From Syntrophobacterales bacterium (GTDB lineage Bacteria; Desulfobacterota; Desulfobaccia; Desulfobaccales; 0-14-0-80-60-11): a stretch of DNA of 64,000 nucleotides. The first letter of the stretch is position 1. Each line of letters opens with the position of its first letter. Both the position numbers and the translations under genes were made by a program. This document shows positions 7,598-16,331 of the stretch, piece after piece. The notes beneath the pieces were generated by a model that was given only the letters and a program-made list of their open reading frames with translations, was not told the DNA's origin and made no database searches. The stretch lies in NCBI GenBank assembly GCA_023229795.1, contig JALNYP010000002.1, forward strand, positions 1-64,000, in the 5' to 3' direction.

Positions 7598-8413
7598 ATG
7601 TCAAACCGAAGAGTCGGGGTCTACGTGGACTCCATGAATATCATGCGGAACGGCGGCTACGGCATGCGCTACGAAGTAATCCGCCGTTTTGTCGGCCGGG
7701 ACGGCGATGAAGTGATGCGCCTGAACGCCTATGTGGCCATTGACGAGGAGCGGGCCAGTTCCGATCCCAATTATAAGACGACCTTGAATTTTATCCTGAC
7801 CCTGCGGGATTTAGGCTTCAAAGCGGTGGAAAAGGCTATCCGGTGGTACACCGACGATTCCGGCCGGACCTACGGCAAGGCCAACATGGACATGGAAATG
7901 GGCCTGGATATCGTCTCCCAGTCGGACCGCCTGGATTTGATCTACCTGTTCACCGGTGACGGTGATTTTTGCAGTGTGGTCACCATGGCCCAAAACAAGG
8001 GCTGCCGGGTCGAACTGATCGCCTTTGCCAACGTCTCGGCCCGGCTGCGCCGGGAGGTGGACCTGTTCGTGCCCGGCTACCTGGTCCCGGGGCTCCTGCC
8101 CACCACCCCGCCCTTTGCCGGGGCCCCCGCCTGGGGGGAAGTGGGCAGCCGGGTCCGGGGGGTCTGCACCAAGTATTTCCTGGACCGGTCCTACGGATTT
8201 TTCCGGTTCATGCACTCCTTCGGCAAGGTCTGGATTACCGACACCCGCCTGGAAGAATCTCCCTATACCTCGGTGTTCTTCATGGAGAAAGACTTGCCGC
8301 CGGGGAGCCACCCCGAGAATCTGCCCAGCCGGGATTATATCTTCGAATTCACCCTCAGCGAGGGGGAAAAAGGCTTTGTGGCTTCGGACATAGATTTGGT
8401 CTATAAGTATTAG
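7598..8413 (+). CDS. NYN-domain (LabA/DUF88) protein with C-terminal cold-shock-like module
   Basis: Start chosen at ATG 7598, which follows AAAGGAG by about 10 bp. This gives 271 residues beginning MSNRRVGVYVDSMNIMRNGG. The N-terminal NYN/PIN-like fold is shown by VYVDSMN (first Asp), a middle Asp-rich region (KANMDMEMGLDIV) and LIYLFTGDGDFCSVV (Asp pair), the acidic residues expected of a metal-dependent RNase of the LabA/DUF88 family. From about residue 185, the segment GVCTKYFLDRSYGFFRFM, then VWITDTR and IFEFTLSEGEKGFVASDI, looks like a cold-shock/OB fold RNA-binding module. A role in RNA turnover is inferred from the family. It precedes glgA by 70 bp on the same strand. Confidence 0.8.
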   Translation: MSNRRVGVYVDSMNIMRNGGYGMRYEVIRRFVGRDGDEVMRLNAYVAIDEERASSDPNYKTTLNFILTLRDLGFKAVEKAIRWYTDDSGRTYGKANMDMEMGLDIVSQSDRLDLIYLFTGDGDFCSVVTMAQNKGCRVELIAFANVSARLRREVDLFVPGYLVPGLLPTTPPFAGAPAWGEVGSRVRGVCTKYFLDRSYGFFRFMHSFGKVWITDTRLEESPYTSVFFMEKDLPPGSHPENLPSRDYIFEFTLSEGEKGFVASDIDLVYKY

Positions 8414-8415
8414 CA

Positions 8416-8468
8416 ATCAGCAGTTAGCATTCAGCAGCTAACAGCTAGCAGCTAATGGCTAACTGCTA
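8416..8468. repeat. Short CAGCAGTTAGC-type repeats between NYN gene and glgA
   Basis: The gap contains imperfect repeats of CAGCAGTTAGCA and GCAGCTAACAGCTA, a simple repeat family common in bacterial intergenic DNA. The ribosome binding site of glgA (AAGGAGAA, ending at 8481) follows directly. Confidence 0.5.
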
Positions 8469-8483
8469 CCATAAGGAGAATCC

Positions 8484-9938
8484 ATGGGCCAGAAACTGCG
8501 CGTGCTGTTTGTTGCTTCGGAGGGGGTGCCCTTCGCCAAGACCGGGGGGCTGGCCGATGTCGTGGGTACCCTGCCCCATGCCCTGGAAGAACTGGGCGTC
8601 GAAGTCAAGGTCCTCATGCCCTATTACGCCATGGTGAAGCAGGGCAAGACGCCCACCACCCTCATCGCCGAGGACCTGGAAGTCAATCTGGGGCTGATCC
8701 GCCACTCCTTCAACCTCATGGCTCCCACTACTCCATCCCCGTTCTATTTCGTGGAACGGGACGAGTTCTACGAACGCAGCCAGCTCTACGGCACTCCCCG
8801 GGGTGATTACTTCGACAACCTGGAGCGCTTCGCCTTTTTCTGCGGAGCGGTCCTGCCCTTTTGCCGGGCCCTGGATTTTCACCCCGACTTGATTCACTGC
8901 CACGACTGGCAGAGTGCCCTGGCGCCGGTGTATCTCCGCCAGCGCTGGGCCGGAGAGGACATCCTGGCCGGGGCCAAAACGGTGTTCACCATTCACAACC
9001 TGGCCTACCAGGGCCTCTTCCCCCAGGACAAATACCCCCTGCTGGGCTTGGACTGGTCCTATTACTGCATCGACGGCCTCGAGTATTACGGCCAGATCAA
9101 CCTGCTCAAAGGCGGCATCCTCTGCGCCGACGCCATCACCACGGTGAGCCCCCGCTACAGCCAGGAAATCCAGACCCCCGAGTTCGGCTACGGCTTGGAG
9201 GGGGTGCTGGCCACCCGGGCCGAGCACCTGCACGGCATCTTGAACGGCGTGGATTACCGGGACTGGAGCCCCGAAACCGACGGCCTGATCCCGGCCAAAT
9301 TCGGCCGGGAGGACCTGAAGGGCAAGGCCGCGGATAAGGCGGCGCTCATGGAGGCCTTCGGCCTGTCCAAAGACCTGGCCGACGCCCCGATCCTGGCCAT
9401 CATCTCCCGGCTGGCGGACCAGAAAGGCTTCGACCTGGTGGAGCAGGTTTTACCCCAACTCATGAAGCAGAAGCTGATGGTGGTGATCCTGGGCACCGGG
9501 GAGGAGAAGTACCACCGCTGGCTTGAGAGCGTGGCGCCCAAGTATAAGGGCAAGCTGGGGGTGAAGATCGCCTTTGACAATAAGCTGGCCCACCTCATGG
9601 AAGCCGGGGCCGACATGTTCCTGATGCCGTCCCGCTACGAACCCTGCGGTTTAAACCAGATCTACTCCATGAAGTACGGCACCATCCCGGTGGTCCGGGC
9701 CACCGGCGGCCTGGCCGACACGGTGACGCCCGTGGGACATCCTTCGGCGCCGGGCACGGGCTTCGTGTTCACCGACTACACCCCGGAGGCCTTCCTGAAA
9801 GCCATCCATACCGCCCTGGACGCCTACGCCGACAAGGAACTGTGGCGGCGCATCATGGTCCACGCCATGGACGAGGACTTCTCCTGGAAAGTCTCGGCCC
9901 AGGCGTACCTGGAACTGTATAAGAGTTTGGTGCAGTGA
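8484..9938 (+). CDS. glgA: Glycogen synthase (ADP-glucose, GT5)
   Basis: A 484-residue GT-B glycosyltransferase that transfers glucose from ADP-glucose to the growing alpha-1,4-glucan. The N-terminal ADP-glucose-binding motif KTGGLADVVG is at about residues 20-29 (canonical K-T-G-G-L). The C-terminal donor site SRYEPCGLNQIYSMKYG with Glu and the LADTV loop are also present. The start is set by AAGGAGAAT, 5-10 bp before ATG. No glgB, glgC or glgP gene is adjacent, so other glycogen genes must lie elsewhere. A GC-rich hairpin follows the stop codon. Confidence 0.95.
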   Translation: MGQKLRVLFVASEGVPFAKTGGLADVVGTLPHALEELGVEVKVLMPYYAMVKQGKTPTTLIAEDLEVNLGLIRHSFNLMAPTTPSPFYFVERDEFYERSQLYGTPRGDYFDNLERFAFFCGAVLPFCRALDFHPDLIHCHDWQSALAPVYLRQRWAGEDILAGAKTVFTIHNLAYQGLFPQDKYPLLGLDWSYYCIDGLEYYGQINLLKGGILCADAITTVSPRYSQEIQTPEFGYGLEGVLATRAEHLHGILNGVDYRDWSPETDGLIPAKFGREDLKGKAADKAALMEAFGLSKDLADAPILAIISRLADQKGFDLVEQVLPQLMKQKLMVVILGTGEEKYHRWLESVAPKYKGKLGVKIAFDNKLAHLMEAGADMFLMPSRYEPCGLNQIYSMKYGTIPVVRATGGLADTVTPVGHPSAPGTGFVFTDYTPEAFLKAIHTALDAYADKELWRRIMVHAMDEDFSWKVSAQAYLELYKSLVQ

Positions 9939-9941
9939 TCT

Positions 9942-9990
9942 GGGAAAGGGGGCCAGGGGCTTTTTCGTGAGTAGCCCCTGTCCCCTTCCC
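9942..9990 (+). terminator. GC-rich hairpin after glgA
   Basis: Complementary arms (GGGAAAGGGG..CAGGGGCT and AGCCCCTG.CCCCTTCCC) surround a T-rich loop just after the glgA stop. There is no U-run behind it, so it may act as a weak terminator or an mRNA 3'-end stabiliser. Confidence 0.5.
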
Positions 9991-10209
9991 CAGGCCCCCT
10001 CCCCCAACCCCCATAAGTAGGGTGACCGGCAACTATATTCCCCGCCGCAAGTACATGCTCTTTGCTTGTTCAGAAGATAGGTTCTCCGACAGTTCGAAAA
10101 AATTGCTGGATATTTGCACAAAAGTGTGTGCATTTTGAATACCGGGTAAAGCAAAACCATTCGAGGCAGGGACGGAAGCCACTCCCATATTCTTGATGTG
10201 GTGGTTCAA

Positions 10210-10962
10210 ATGTTAGAAAGGTTGTCGTTGCAAGGTTTTGAACTGACCTGTCTCTCCCATGCCGAAGCGATCCTTTCCAGGGATTTCCCTGATGCTGTTA
10301 CGCAGATTGAGTCAGTTTTAGAAAATTTCAGTATCCCAATAACGGAAATTATCGGTTCTGGCGGAGGCGAGGCTATTGGAACTCAGCGACTCAGAAAAGC
10401 CTTGTATGATTTGGGCTGGCAGAAGTCCAAATTTGAAATCAAGAAGATTATTAATGGCATCGAACGGGAAAGCATCACCCATGAAATAGATCATGTCAAA
10501 GTATTCCCGGTGAATGGCCATTCTTGCAGTATAGCGCTGGAAATAGAATGGAATAACAAAGACCCCTTCTTTGACCGGGATCTGGAGAATTTTAAACGCT
10601 TGCACGCAGAAGGAGCCATATCCCTTGGAGTTATAATTACGCGCGGCAGTTTGCTCCAAGACAGTTTATTAAGCCTAGTTCGTAGGTTTGCCGCCGTATG
10701 TAACGTTCTCTCGTTTGATGAGTTGGTTCCATTCGATGTTAATCCTACGAACCGACAAAGAGAAAAAGTAGATGCGGGGGTAAGGAGAGGAAAAACATTT
10801 GAGGAATCCTGGGCAGAGGTTTTCGTCAGTGACAAATTCGGAGCCGCAACTACACACTGGCGAAAGCTCATGGACCGTGTGAGCAGAGGGGTGGGCAATC
10901 CATGCCCACTGCTGCTCATCGGCCTCCCGGTGGGAATCATTACTTTTGATGAGCTAAACTAA
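10210..10962 (+). CDS. Type II restriction endonuclease, BglII/BstYI-like
   Basis: From ATG 10210 the protein has 250 residues and begins MLERLSLQGFELTCLSHAEA; in-frame GTG codons at 10198 and 10201 are alternative starts. The N-terminal block with SHAEAIL, the SGGGEAIGTQRLRKAL segment (about 50-66) and the PD-(D/E)XK-like core HEIDHVKV ... CSIALEIEWNNKDPFFDRDL resemble the BglII/BstYI family, which cleaves at GATC-centred palindromes (AGATCT or RGATCY). The exact site cannot be read here. The gene is convergent with the MT-A70 methylase, with 3 bp between the two stops, as expected for a restriction-modification pair. GC content is lower than in neighbouring genes, suggesting transfer. Confidence 0.85.
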   Translation: MLERLSLQGFELTCLSHAEAILSRDFPDAVTQIESVLENFSIPITEIIGSGGGEAIGTQRLRKALYDLGWQKSKFEIKKIINGIERESITHEIDHVKVFPVNGHSCSIALEIEWNNKDPFFDRDLENFKRLHAEGAISLGVIITRGSLLQDSLLSLVRRFAAVCNVLSFDELVPFDVNPTNRQREKVDAGVRRGKTFEESWAEVFVSDKFGAATTHWRKLMDRVSRGVGNPCPLLLIGLPVGIITFDELN

Positions 10963-10965
10963 TTC

Positions 10966-11619
10966 TTACTCACCAATCAGCTTCCAAATGGTTTCGACCT
11001 GCGAATGATTGGCATAGGTTTTCCAGGTAGGCGCATAACATTCTTCTGCCTGATTACCCCAGCAATCCCAGCCTTGCCTAATTCCGCGGGCGAATAGTTC
11101 AAGATATGGTCCCGGCGAGCATGATTCGATCAACGGATACTGTTCATCTGGCTTTCGACTGTGTTCACGCTTGCGTGAAGATAAATAATTGACCTGGCTT
11201 CTTCCCGGGGACAAGGTGCGAGCATTTTTACCCTTCACACCAAACAGGATTAGTTCGGTGACATTCCTGAAATAGAACCCAACCCCTCTGCCGTCGGAGC
11301 CTCCGTCTTTTCTGATTTTATGCCAGACGATATTGGATTTGTAGGTGAAACCCCAAGCCTTCATTACCTCCAACCCATGAGGCAACAAGGCGTTAGGAAT
11401 CCAGAGGTAGAGATGCGCTACCCCTGCTGTTACTTCTGATACGGGCAGTGTCATAATTTGTTCAAAAGTGAGTGTTTCATACCGAGACAACCTTCGATGT
11501 TCGGGAGCAACCTTTCCAGTACGGTTCTGGAATTGCCATGGAGGATCAGCCAAGATTGTAGAATATTTTTTATTAGCAACGAATTGGAGCAGATCATCTC
11601 CAAGTTTCATATTTATCAC
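10966..11619 (-). CDS. MT-A70 family DNA adenine methyltransferase (R-M partner)
   Basis: A 217-residue protein with the catalytic motif ILADPPWQF (DPPW, about residues 22-30), the LYLWIPNALLPHGLEVM block, WHKIRKDGGSDGRGVGFYF, VTELILFGVKG, and a C-terminal SRKPDEQYPLIESCSPGPYLE region followed by FARG and GWDCWGNQ. This is the MT-A70 pattern of N6-adenine methylation. It ends 3 bp from the convergent BglII-like nuclease gene, so its likely job is to protect host copies of that nuclease's site. No separate controller (C) protein gene is visible, so the timing of expression must come from the promoters themselves. Confidence 0.88.
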   Translation of the reverse strand: MINMKLGDDLLQFVANKKYSTILADPPWQFQNRTGKVAPEHRRLSRYETLTFEQIMTLPVSEVTAGVAHLYLWIPNALLPHGLEVMKAWGFTYKSNIVWHKIRKDGGSDGRGVGFYFRNVTELILFGVKGKNARTLSPGRSQVNYLSSRKREHSRKPDEQYPLIESCSPGPYLELFARGIRQGWDCWGNQAEECYAPTWKTYANHSQVETIWKLIGE

Positions 11620-11789
11620 CTTCTATGCGTTAGACGCCAGCTTTGCTCTAACTTATCTTAAGATCAAATTAAAGACAAGTTATATGCGGCCACGCCGATC
11701 CAAGGATGTTGGGAGAGGAAGCGAAAACCATTGGCAGTCCTTTCGAATAAAGACTTCTGCCCTTGGCCCCCTCCCCCAATTCATTTCCC

Positions 11790-12371
11790 TCACCCCGCCG
11801 CGGGGGCCACGTTGCGGGCCGCCAGGGCCAGCATCACCCGGGCCCAGCCGCTGAAGATCAGGTCGATCCCCACGAACAGGCCGATGACCCAGAGCCCCGC
11901 CACGGGCCACTGCGCCCAGATGAGAATCCCCAAAATCAGGGTGACGATGCCGCTGAAGAGCTGCCAGCCCCAGGTGGGATAGCGCAGGTGCAGGGCCGCC
12001 ACGGTCCGGAAAATCCCCGCCACGATGAAGAACATGGCCAGCAGCAGGGTCAGGATCAGGGCCCCGGCCCCGGGATTGAGCAGGAAGAGCACACCCACCA
12101 CCAACGACAGAATGCCGTTCAACAGGTGGAGCAGGAAACCGCCCCAACGGCGCTGGCGGAAGGCCTGGATGCTTTCCATGACTCCGGCGACTAAGAGAAT
12201 CCAGCCGAAAAAGATCACGGAGACCATAGTGAACAGCACCGACCAACTCAGGGCCAGGAAGCCCAGGACGATGAGGCTAAATCCCAGGGCCAGCCACCAG
12301 CCCCAGTGGCGGTGTAACTCCTGGAGTTCCAATTGCGTGGGCATGAAGGTTGCTTCAATCGTATCGGGCAT
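11790..12371 (-). CDS. HdeD-like integral membrane protein (DUF308)
   Basis: A 193-residue protein with six predicted hydrophobic helices arranged as three pairs. The recurring patterns GFSLIVLGFLAL, GILSLVVGVLFLLNPGAG and GIVTLILGILIWAQWPVAG are typical of HdeD/DUF308, where each pair ends in a P or W-P containing loop. E. coli HdeD is linked to acid resistance; the role in an anaerobe is unknown. It starts at ATG 12371, well separated from upstream genes. Confidence 0.8.
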   Translation of the reverse strand: MPDTIEATFMPTQLELQELHRHWGWWLALGFSLIVLGFLALSWSVLFTMVSVIFFGWILLVAGVMESIQAFRQRRWGGFLLHLLNGILSLVVGVLFLLNPGAGALILTLLLAMFFIVAGIFRTVAALHLRYPTWGWQLFSGIVTLILGILIWAQWPVAGLWVIGLFVGIDLIFSGWARVMLALAARNVAPAAG

Positions 12372-13007
12372 AGGCCTTCCTCCTTGAGGCCGCCGGGCTG
12401 GCGGCTAACCCGCGTCCAGCCGGCCCGCCCTCCAAAACTAGCCGGGCCGGAAAACTGCGGTATGGTTTTAGCGCAAACGGAGAGACTTCGCCGGCAAAAG
12501 CCCGGGTGTCTCCTCTATCACCAGGGGTATGGACCCCACATAATCCAATCCTTGCCGGCCTCGGCCTTTAAGACCGCGGCCTGCCGCGGCTCCCGGGCAG
12601 GCGCCTGGTTATGCCTGCCGGGGTCATTCCAACTCCTTAACGGATTAATCGGCAAATCTGCTGAAAAACTTTTCTATTTTGACCATCGCACCGGCAGAAT
12701 ATCACACTTCCTGCCCCGTAAAATAATTATTACCGGCCATTAATCAGGTAATTCTCAGGGAATAAGTTGACCGGCGGGGGGCGAAGGGGTCAAGCCAGGG
12801 AGTATAAGGGCATCGGCGTCTCGGTGTCAGGAATCGGCTGGCGCCGGCGTCCTGCCCCACCCCCTTATGCGGGTATGCCTCAACCTGCGGGAAAATGATT
12901 GATCTTCTTAACTTATTGTGGTATCGAGCTTACACTCTTTTTTCAACGAAAATCCCCGCTAATTTCCCCAAGAATTCGGGAGAGATGGCTTATGGAGAGG
13001 GGGTAGG
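12372..13007. other. Intergenic region with GC-rich inverted repeats
   Basis: A 636 bp gap with no convincing coding frame. It contains a hairpin-prone stretch at about 12480-12520 (GGAGA ... TCTCC enclosing CCGG/CCCGG) and another at about 12570-12590 (CCGCGG ... CCGCGG), followed by AT-rich DNA (12650-12740, 12890-12960). The 3' end carries the ribosome binding site of the next gene (GGAGAGGGGG, 12994-13003). I could not match it to a known riboswitch. Confidence 0.4.
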
Positions 13008-13199
13008 ATGAGATTCGAGGAGATTAAAGCGGCAATCGTGAATCTGGAGGCCCGGGACCAGAAGCGGGTGGTGCTGGAAGTGCTGCCGGAAATCTGGCCG
13101 AACCTGGTCGGGGATGAGGCCTGCCTCAAGTTTCTGAGGCAATTGGTGGATGAAGAAAGTGTCAGGAGCTACCAGGAAGAGCACATGGACCACCTTTAA
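13008..13199 (+). CDS. Small charged hypothetical protein
   Basis: A 63-residue frame with a strong ribosome binding site (GGAGAGGGGG, 5 bp before ATG). The sequence is acidic and helical with no membrane segment, Cys motif or known domain that I recognise: MRFEEIKAAIVNLEARDQKR and later FLRQLVDEESVRSYQEEH. It precedes a large membrane protein gene on the same strand by 64 bp. I judge it real from its start signal, codon use and position. Confidence 0.55.
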   Translation: MRFEEIKAAIVNLEARDQKRVVLEVLPEIWPNLVGDEACLKFLRQLVDEESVRSYQEEHMDHL

Positions 13200-13263
13200 G
13201 CCGAGTTAAGCGCGTCTCTGAATAATTGCCATCCCGCAGGGTGGACCGAAAAGGAGGGAGAAT

Positions 13264-14562
13264 ATGACCGTCCATGCCCTTAAGCCGCGTTGGGGCCAAC
13301 CCGCTACGGGCATTATCTCGTGTATCGCTTTCTTCCTGATCGCCTGGCTGGTCTGGTTCCTGTTCAGCGATCCGCGGGGCCCGGTCGGCGCCTTTCCTTA
13401 TCCCTTCGTCATGTATCTGGCGATGATGATCCTGGTGGGCCTGTGGCAGCACATGTTTTTGGGCGATTGGCCCTTCCAGGACCTCCCGCAGCCGGCCCGG
13501 GGAATCATTGAAACCGCAGTCAACCTGGTTCTGGTCTGGTTTGTCATTCACATAGTTTTTTATCGGATTCTGGGGCTGGGTTTCAACTTCCTCAGCCAGG
13601 TCAACCTGGAAACTCTGGCCGCGGCCGGGCGCACCGCCTTGCCGGAGGTGGCCGGCAAGACCTTAACCCTCCAGGCCCTGGTCAACCCCGCGGCCCGCTT
13701 CGGCGAACGGGCCGTGGTGACCTTCGTGTTGATCGGCTTTTTTTCCTATCCCTTTGTCACCATCCTCTTTGGCAAGTGGCCCATCCGGCCCAGCGATCTG
13801 ACCCAACCCCAGGCCGGCCTGGCCGAACTGGGCTGGTGCAGCACGTTGACCCTGTTTTTCTACACTATTTTGATTGTGCCTTTCTGGGGGGCGGTTTACG
13901 GCCAGGTCTTCGGGACTTCCTACGGATTCAATTTGCCCTGGTGGAGCGGTATCAGCGGCACCGGCCACGTGCACTGGGTCTTCGGCTGGTGGGAATGGGC
14001 GATTATCGTCTTATTCATGACTCCCAACGTCTGGCGGATGAAACCCTGGTCGGTGATCAACCTGGCGCAGCCCTGGAAAGGGCTGATTTCCCTGGCCGGC
14101 ACCCTTAGCCTCGGCTATCTTCTGGCCCTGATCTGCGTGAACTTCGCCCCCTTCTGGTTGCCCATACAAGAGGTCATCCACCATTTACCGGTGGCGGACA
14201 AGGGCATCCCCATACGTTTTCTGTGGTATCACGCCGCGGAAATCGCCGGTTTCACCCTCATCCCCTTCCTCATCTGGCATCATTATTTTGACGATCTGAC
14301 GGGATTGAGGGATAAAGACTCGTGGGGCGCCTTTGGGTTCCGGACCGTAGGCGTCCTGTTGCTGGGCACGCTGAACTATGTCTTTTTCTATTATGTCAAC
14401 TTCGGCCATTGGGGCCTGGGCAATCACCACATGGCCGGGAGCCTCAGCGAACGGGTGGTGGCCGGGGAATCCCTCATCTGGAACTTCTGGTGGATCATTC
14501 CGCTGCTCTGGAACGAATGGTTCTTCCATAAATGGCCATTCTATCAGCCTGCCACCCATTGA
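13264..14562 (+). CDS. Polytopic membrane protein of unknown function
   Basis: A 432-residue protein with roughly nine or ten hydrophobic helices and many Trp residues (e.g. LIAWLVWFLF, VNLVLVWFVIHIVF, HWVFGWWEWAIIVLF, NFWWIIPLLWNEWFFHKWPF). His-rich spots occur near helix ends (HVHW, HHYF, GNHHMAG), which could bind metal or heme, but no named motif is present. The ribosome binding site AAAGGAGGG lies just before ATG. It is followed by a clean rho-independent terminator, so it ends a transcription unit. I do not recognise the family. Confidence 0.8.
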   Translation: MTVHALKPRWGQPATGIISCIAFFLIAWLVWFLFSDPRGPVGAFPYPFVMYLAMMILVGLWQHMFLGDWPFQDLPQPARGIIETAVNLVLVWFVIHIVFYRILGLGFNFLSQVNLETLAAAGRTALPEVAGKTLTLQALVNPAARFGERAVVTFVLIGFFSYPFVTILFGKWPIRPSDLTQPQAGLAELGWCSTLTLFFYTILIVPFWGAVYGQVFGTSYGFNLPWWSGISGTGHVHWVFGWWEWAIIVLFMTPNVWRMKPWSVINLAQPWKGLISLAGTLSLGYLLALICVNFAPFWLPIQEVIHHLPVADKGIPIRFLWYHAAEIAGFTLIPFLIWHHYFDDLTGLRDKDSWGAFGFRTVGVLLLGTLNYVFFYYVNFGHWGLGNHHMAGSLSERVVAGESLIWNFWWIIPLLWNEWFFHKWPFYQPATH

Positions 14563-14587
14563 TCGGCCGCAGCAGCATCACTTCCTT

Positions 14588-14619
14588 AAGGCAGGGCGGG
14601 TTGGCCCTGCCTTTTCTTT
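14588..14619 (+). terminator. Rho-independent terminator
   Basis: A 10 bp stem (AAGGCAGGGC paired with GCCCTGCCTT) with a 6-base loop and a following TTTTCTTT run, 26 bp after the stop of the membrane protein gene. Confidence 0.85.
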
Positions 14620-14657
14620 AGGAGTGCCAGGATCCGCCAGGCTGGGCCTTTGTCTGG

Positions 14658-15716
14658 TCACTTAGCCTGGCAGGGCCGTGCCCATAAAGACCCGAGCAAT
14701 GACCGGACCAATCCGCCCAAGGTCAGCAGCCATAAGACCAGGGCCGCGTAAACGAAGCCAAAGCCGATTTTTTGCAGGAAGGACAGGTGGACAATCCTGG
14801 CGAGATGCAGGGTGCAGGCAGCATACATGCCCAGGGGGAACACCATGCCCCAGTAGGAGGGCGCATACACCAGCCGGACTCGCCCCACAAGGTGCCGCCA
14901 GGCCGTTAAGATGATCAGGAAAGGTATCCAACAGGTTGCCATGGCCCAAAAGACGAGGGTAAATCCGGAGAGAAAGTGGATGAGGGGTTCCAGGACCCGG
15001 GAATCATAACTGTGGGTCACCAGGGTGGCGCCCGCCAGCGTGGTTATGGCATCCACCCCTGCCATTATCCAATAGGAGGGTTCAAAGGCCTGGGGTTCCA
15101 GTGGAAAAAACAGGATTCTGTGGAAAATCAGGCTAATGACCCAGATGGACAGCATGCTCCCGACCAGGAACAGGCAGAGCGCCATAAATAATAACTCCTC
15201 CCGATGGGCCGGAAACTGCGTGACCACCAGGCAGGTAAGGATCGAAAGCGATTGGATGCTGACCGCGAGCACCAGCCAGTTACCGTTCAGGCCCGCGGCG
15301 AGAGAAGGTTTATCAGCTCGGGTCACCAGCGCCGTCAGGACCCCGTAAATGAGCAGCAAGCCGAGGACGAGGCCCAGCACCCAAAATGCCACTGCCCAGG
15401 CCCCGGCATTCTTCAAGATCATCATCTGGCTTCCCAGGATGCAGGTGGCCGCGATCATGGTGAAGAACCCTACCCCCCGGGCATGATGGCTGAAATCACT
15501 CCAAAGGTTCCGGGGGTAGAAGATGAGCCGCAGCAGGGTCAGCAGCCAGAGAATCAGGTAAAAGGCGAGGTTAAGCCAGAAGAGGGACCGCGCTGCCAGC
15601 CGGAGACCCGCGAGGTCACAGGCGAGGGACACGATGCCGGTGGACATGACCAGGGCGAAGCAGGCGGGAGACAAGTCCGCAATCAGGGTCCGGATTCGGT
15701 CCGCAAGCGTGTTCAA
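14658..15716 (-). CDS. TDT family transporter (TehA/Mae1/SLAC1-like)
   Basis: A 352-residue membrane protein with ten predicted helices. The first helix motif SPACFALVMSTGIVSLACDL, the conserved aromatic/charged loop FFTMIAATCILGSQMMIL and late motif SYWGMVFPLGMYAACTLHLA belong to the tellurite-resistance/dicarboxylate transporter family. These export or import small anions such as malate or sulfite, or act as anion channels. In a sulfite-reducing organism a sulfite exporter (Ssu1-like TDT) is an appealing but unproven possibility. The start is ATG 15716. Genes on both sides are unrelated. Confidence 0.85.
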   Translation of the reverse strand: MNTLADRIRTLIADLSPACFALVMSTGIVSLACDLAGLRLAARSLFWLNLAFYLILWLLTLLRLIFYPRNLWSDFSHHARGVGFFTMIAATCILGSQMMILKNAGAWAVAFWVLGLVLGLLLIYGVLTALVTRADKPSLAAGLNGNWLVLAVSIQSLSILTCLVVTQFPAHREELLFMALCLFLVGSMLSIWVISLIFHRILFFPLEPQAFEPSYWIMAGVDAITTLAGATLVTHSYDSRVLEPLIHFLSGFTLVFWAMATCWIPFLIILTAWRHLVGRVRLVYAPSYWGMVFPLGMYAACTLHLARIVHLSFLQKIGFGFVYAALVLWLLTLGGLVRSLLGSLWARPCQAK

Positions 15717-15892
15717 GGGGCATCCCTCTGGATAAATTCATGACTTCTTTTAATATAAGATGGTTTTTTGACCAGCCAGGAGAAATTCTGAAAATTATGG
15801 TGGGGAAAGCGAATTTATTCGCCAAGGTGGCCGCAGATCAACAGGGGATTACTCCGAAGTCTTCACCGGTCTCATAACCTGCCGTCCGGTCT

Positions 15893-16270
15893 TTAGCTCC
15901 GGGCGATCAGGAACACTCCCAGGCAGGTGACCATGATGCCCACCATGCGGGTGACGCTCACCGCTTCGCCGAACATGGCCCGGGCCAGGATGGCGGTAAA
16001 GACGTACCCCAGGCTGATGAGGGGATAGGCATAGCTGACTTCGGCCTTGGACAACACGATGAGCCAGACCATGAAGCCCATGCCGTAGCAGACCAGCCCC
16101 AGGAGCACATAGAAATTGGTGGCCGCCTTGAGGAACACCGGCGGCAGGGTGGCGAGGGATATGGAAAAATTGCCGATCCGGGCCATGCCGTATTTCAGGG
16201 ACAACTGTCCGGTGACATTGAGGATCACATCCAGTAAAATCAGAATCAGAACCGCGTATTTGACCATCAC
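15893..16270 (-). CDS. Small EamA/SMR-like membrane transporter
   Basis: A 125-residue protein with four hydrophobic helices, as in EmrE-like and half-size DMT proteins. The segment SKAEVSYAYPLISLGYVFTA (Glu followed by YAYP) is the recognisable DMT/SMR-type motif, followed by a last helix VGIMVTCLGVFLI. Related short proteins move lipid-linked sugars, polyamines or cationic compounds, and nothing nearby decides between them. It is divergently placed relative to ecfT, 61 bp away, so both promoters lie in that gap. Confidence 0.75.
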   Translation of the reverse strand: MMVKYAVLILILLDVILNVTGQLSLKYGMARIGNFSISLATLPPVFLKAATNFYVLLGLVCYGMGFMVWLIVLSKAEVSYAYPLISLGYVFTAILARAMFGEAVSVTRMVGIMVTCLGVFLIARS

Positions 16271-16331
16271 ACCATTCCTTGAGAAAATAGATAAGACATT
16301 AACGTTAGATTGTCTGAAAAGTTAGGTCCTG

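Noticed and set aside
10141..10200. Possible c-di-GMP-I riboswitch before the BglII-like gene (AAAACC, GGGACGG, GAAGCCAC)
   Set aside because: Only fragments of the consensus occur, the GACGCAAAGCC core is altered, and the second half of the aptamer is not present.
12470..12620. Riboswitch-like GCAAAC and GC-rich stems in the hdeD gap
   Set aside because: Stems exist, but the order of conserved bases does not match a class I know.
12333..12743. 136-codon plus-strand frame in the hdeD-small gene gap
   Set aside because: There is no start signal, no recognisable domain, and the first part is antisense to hdeD.
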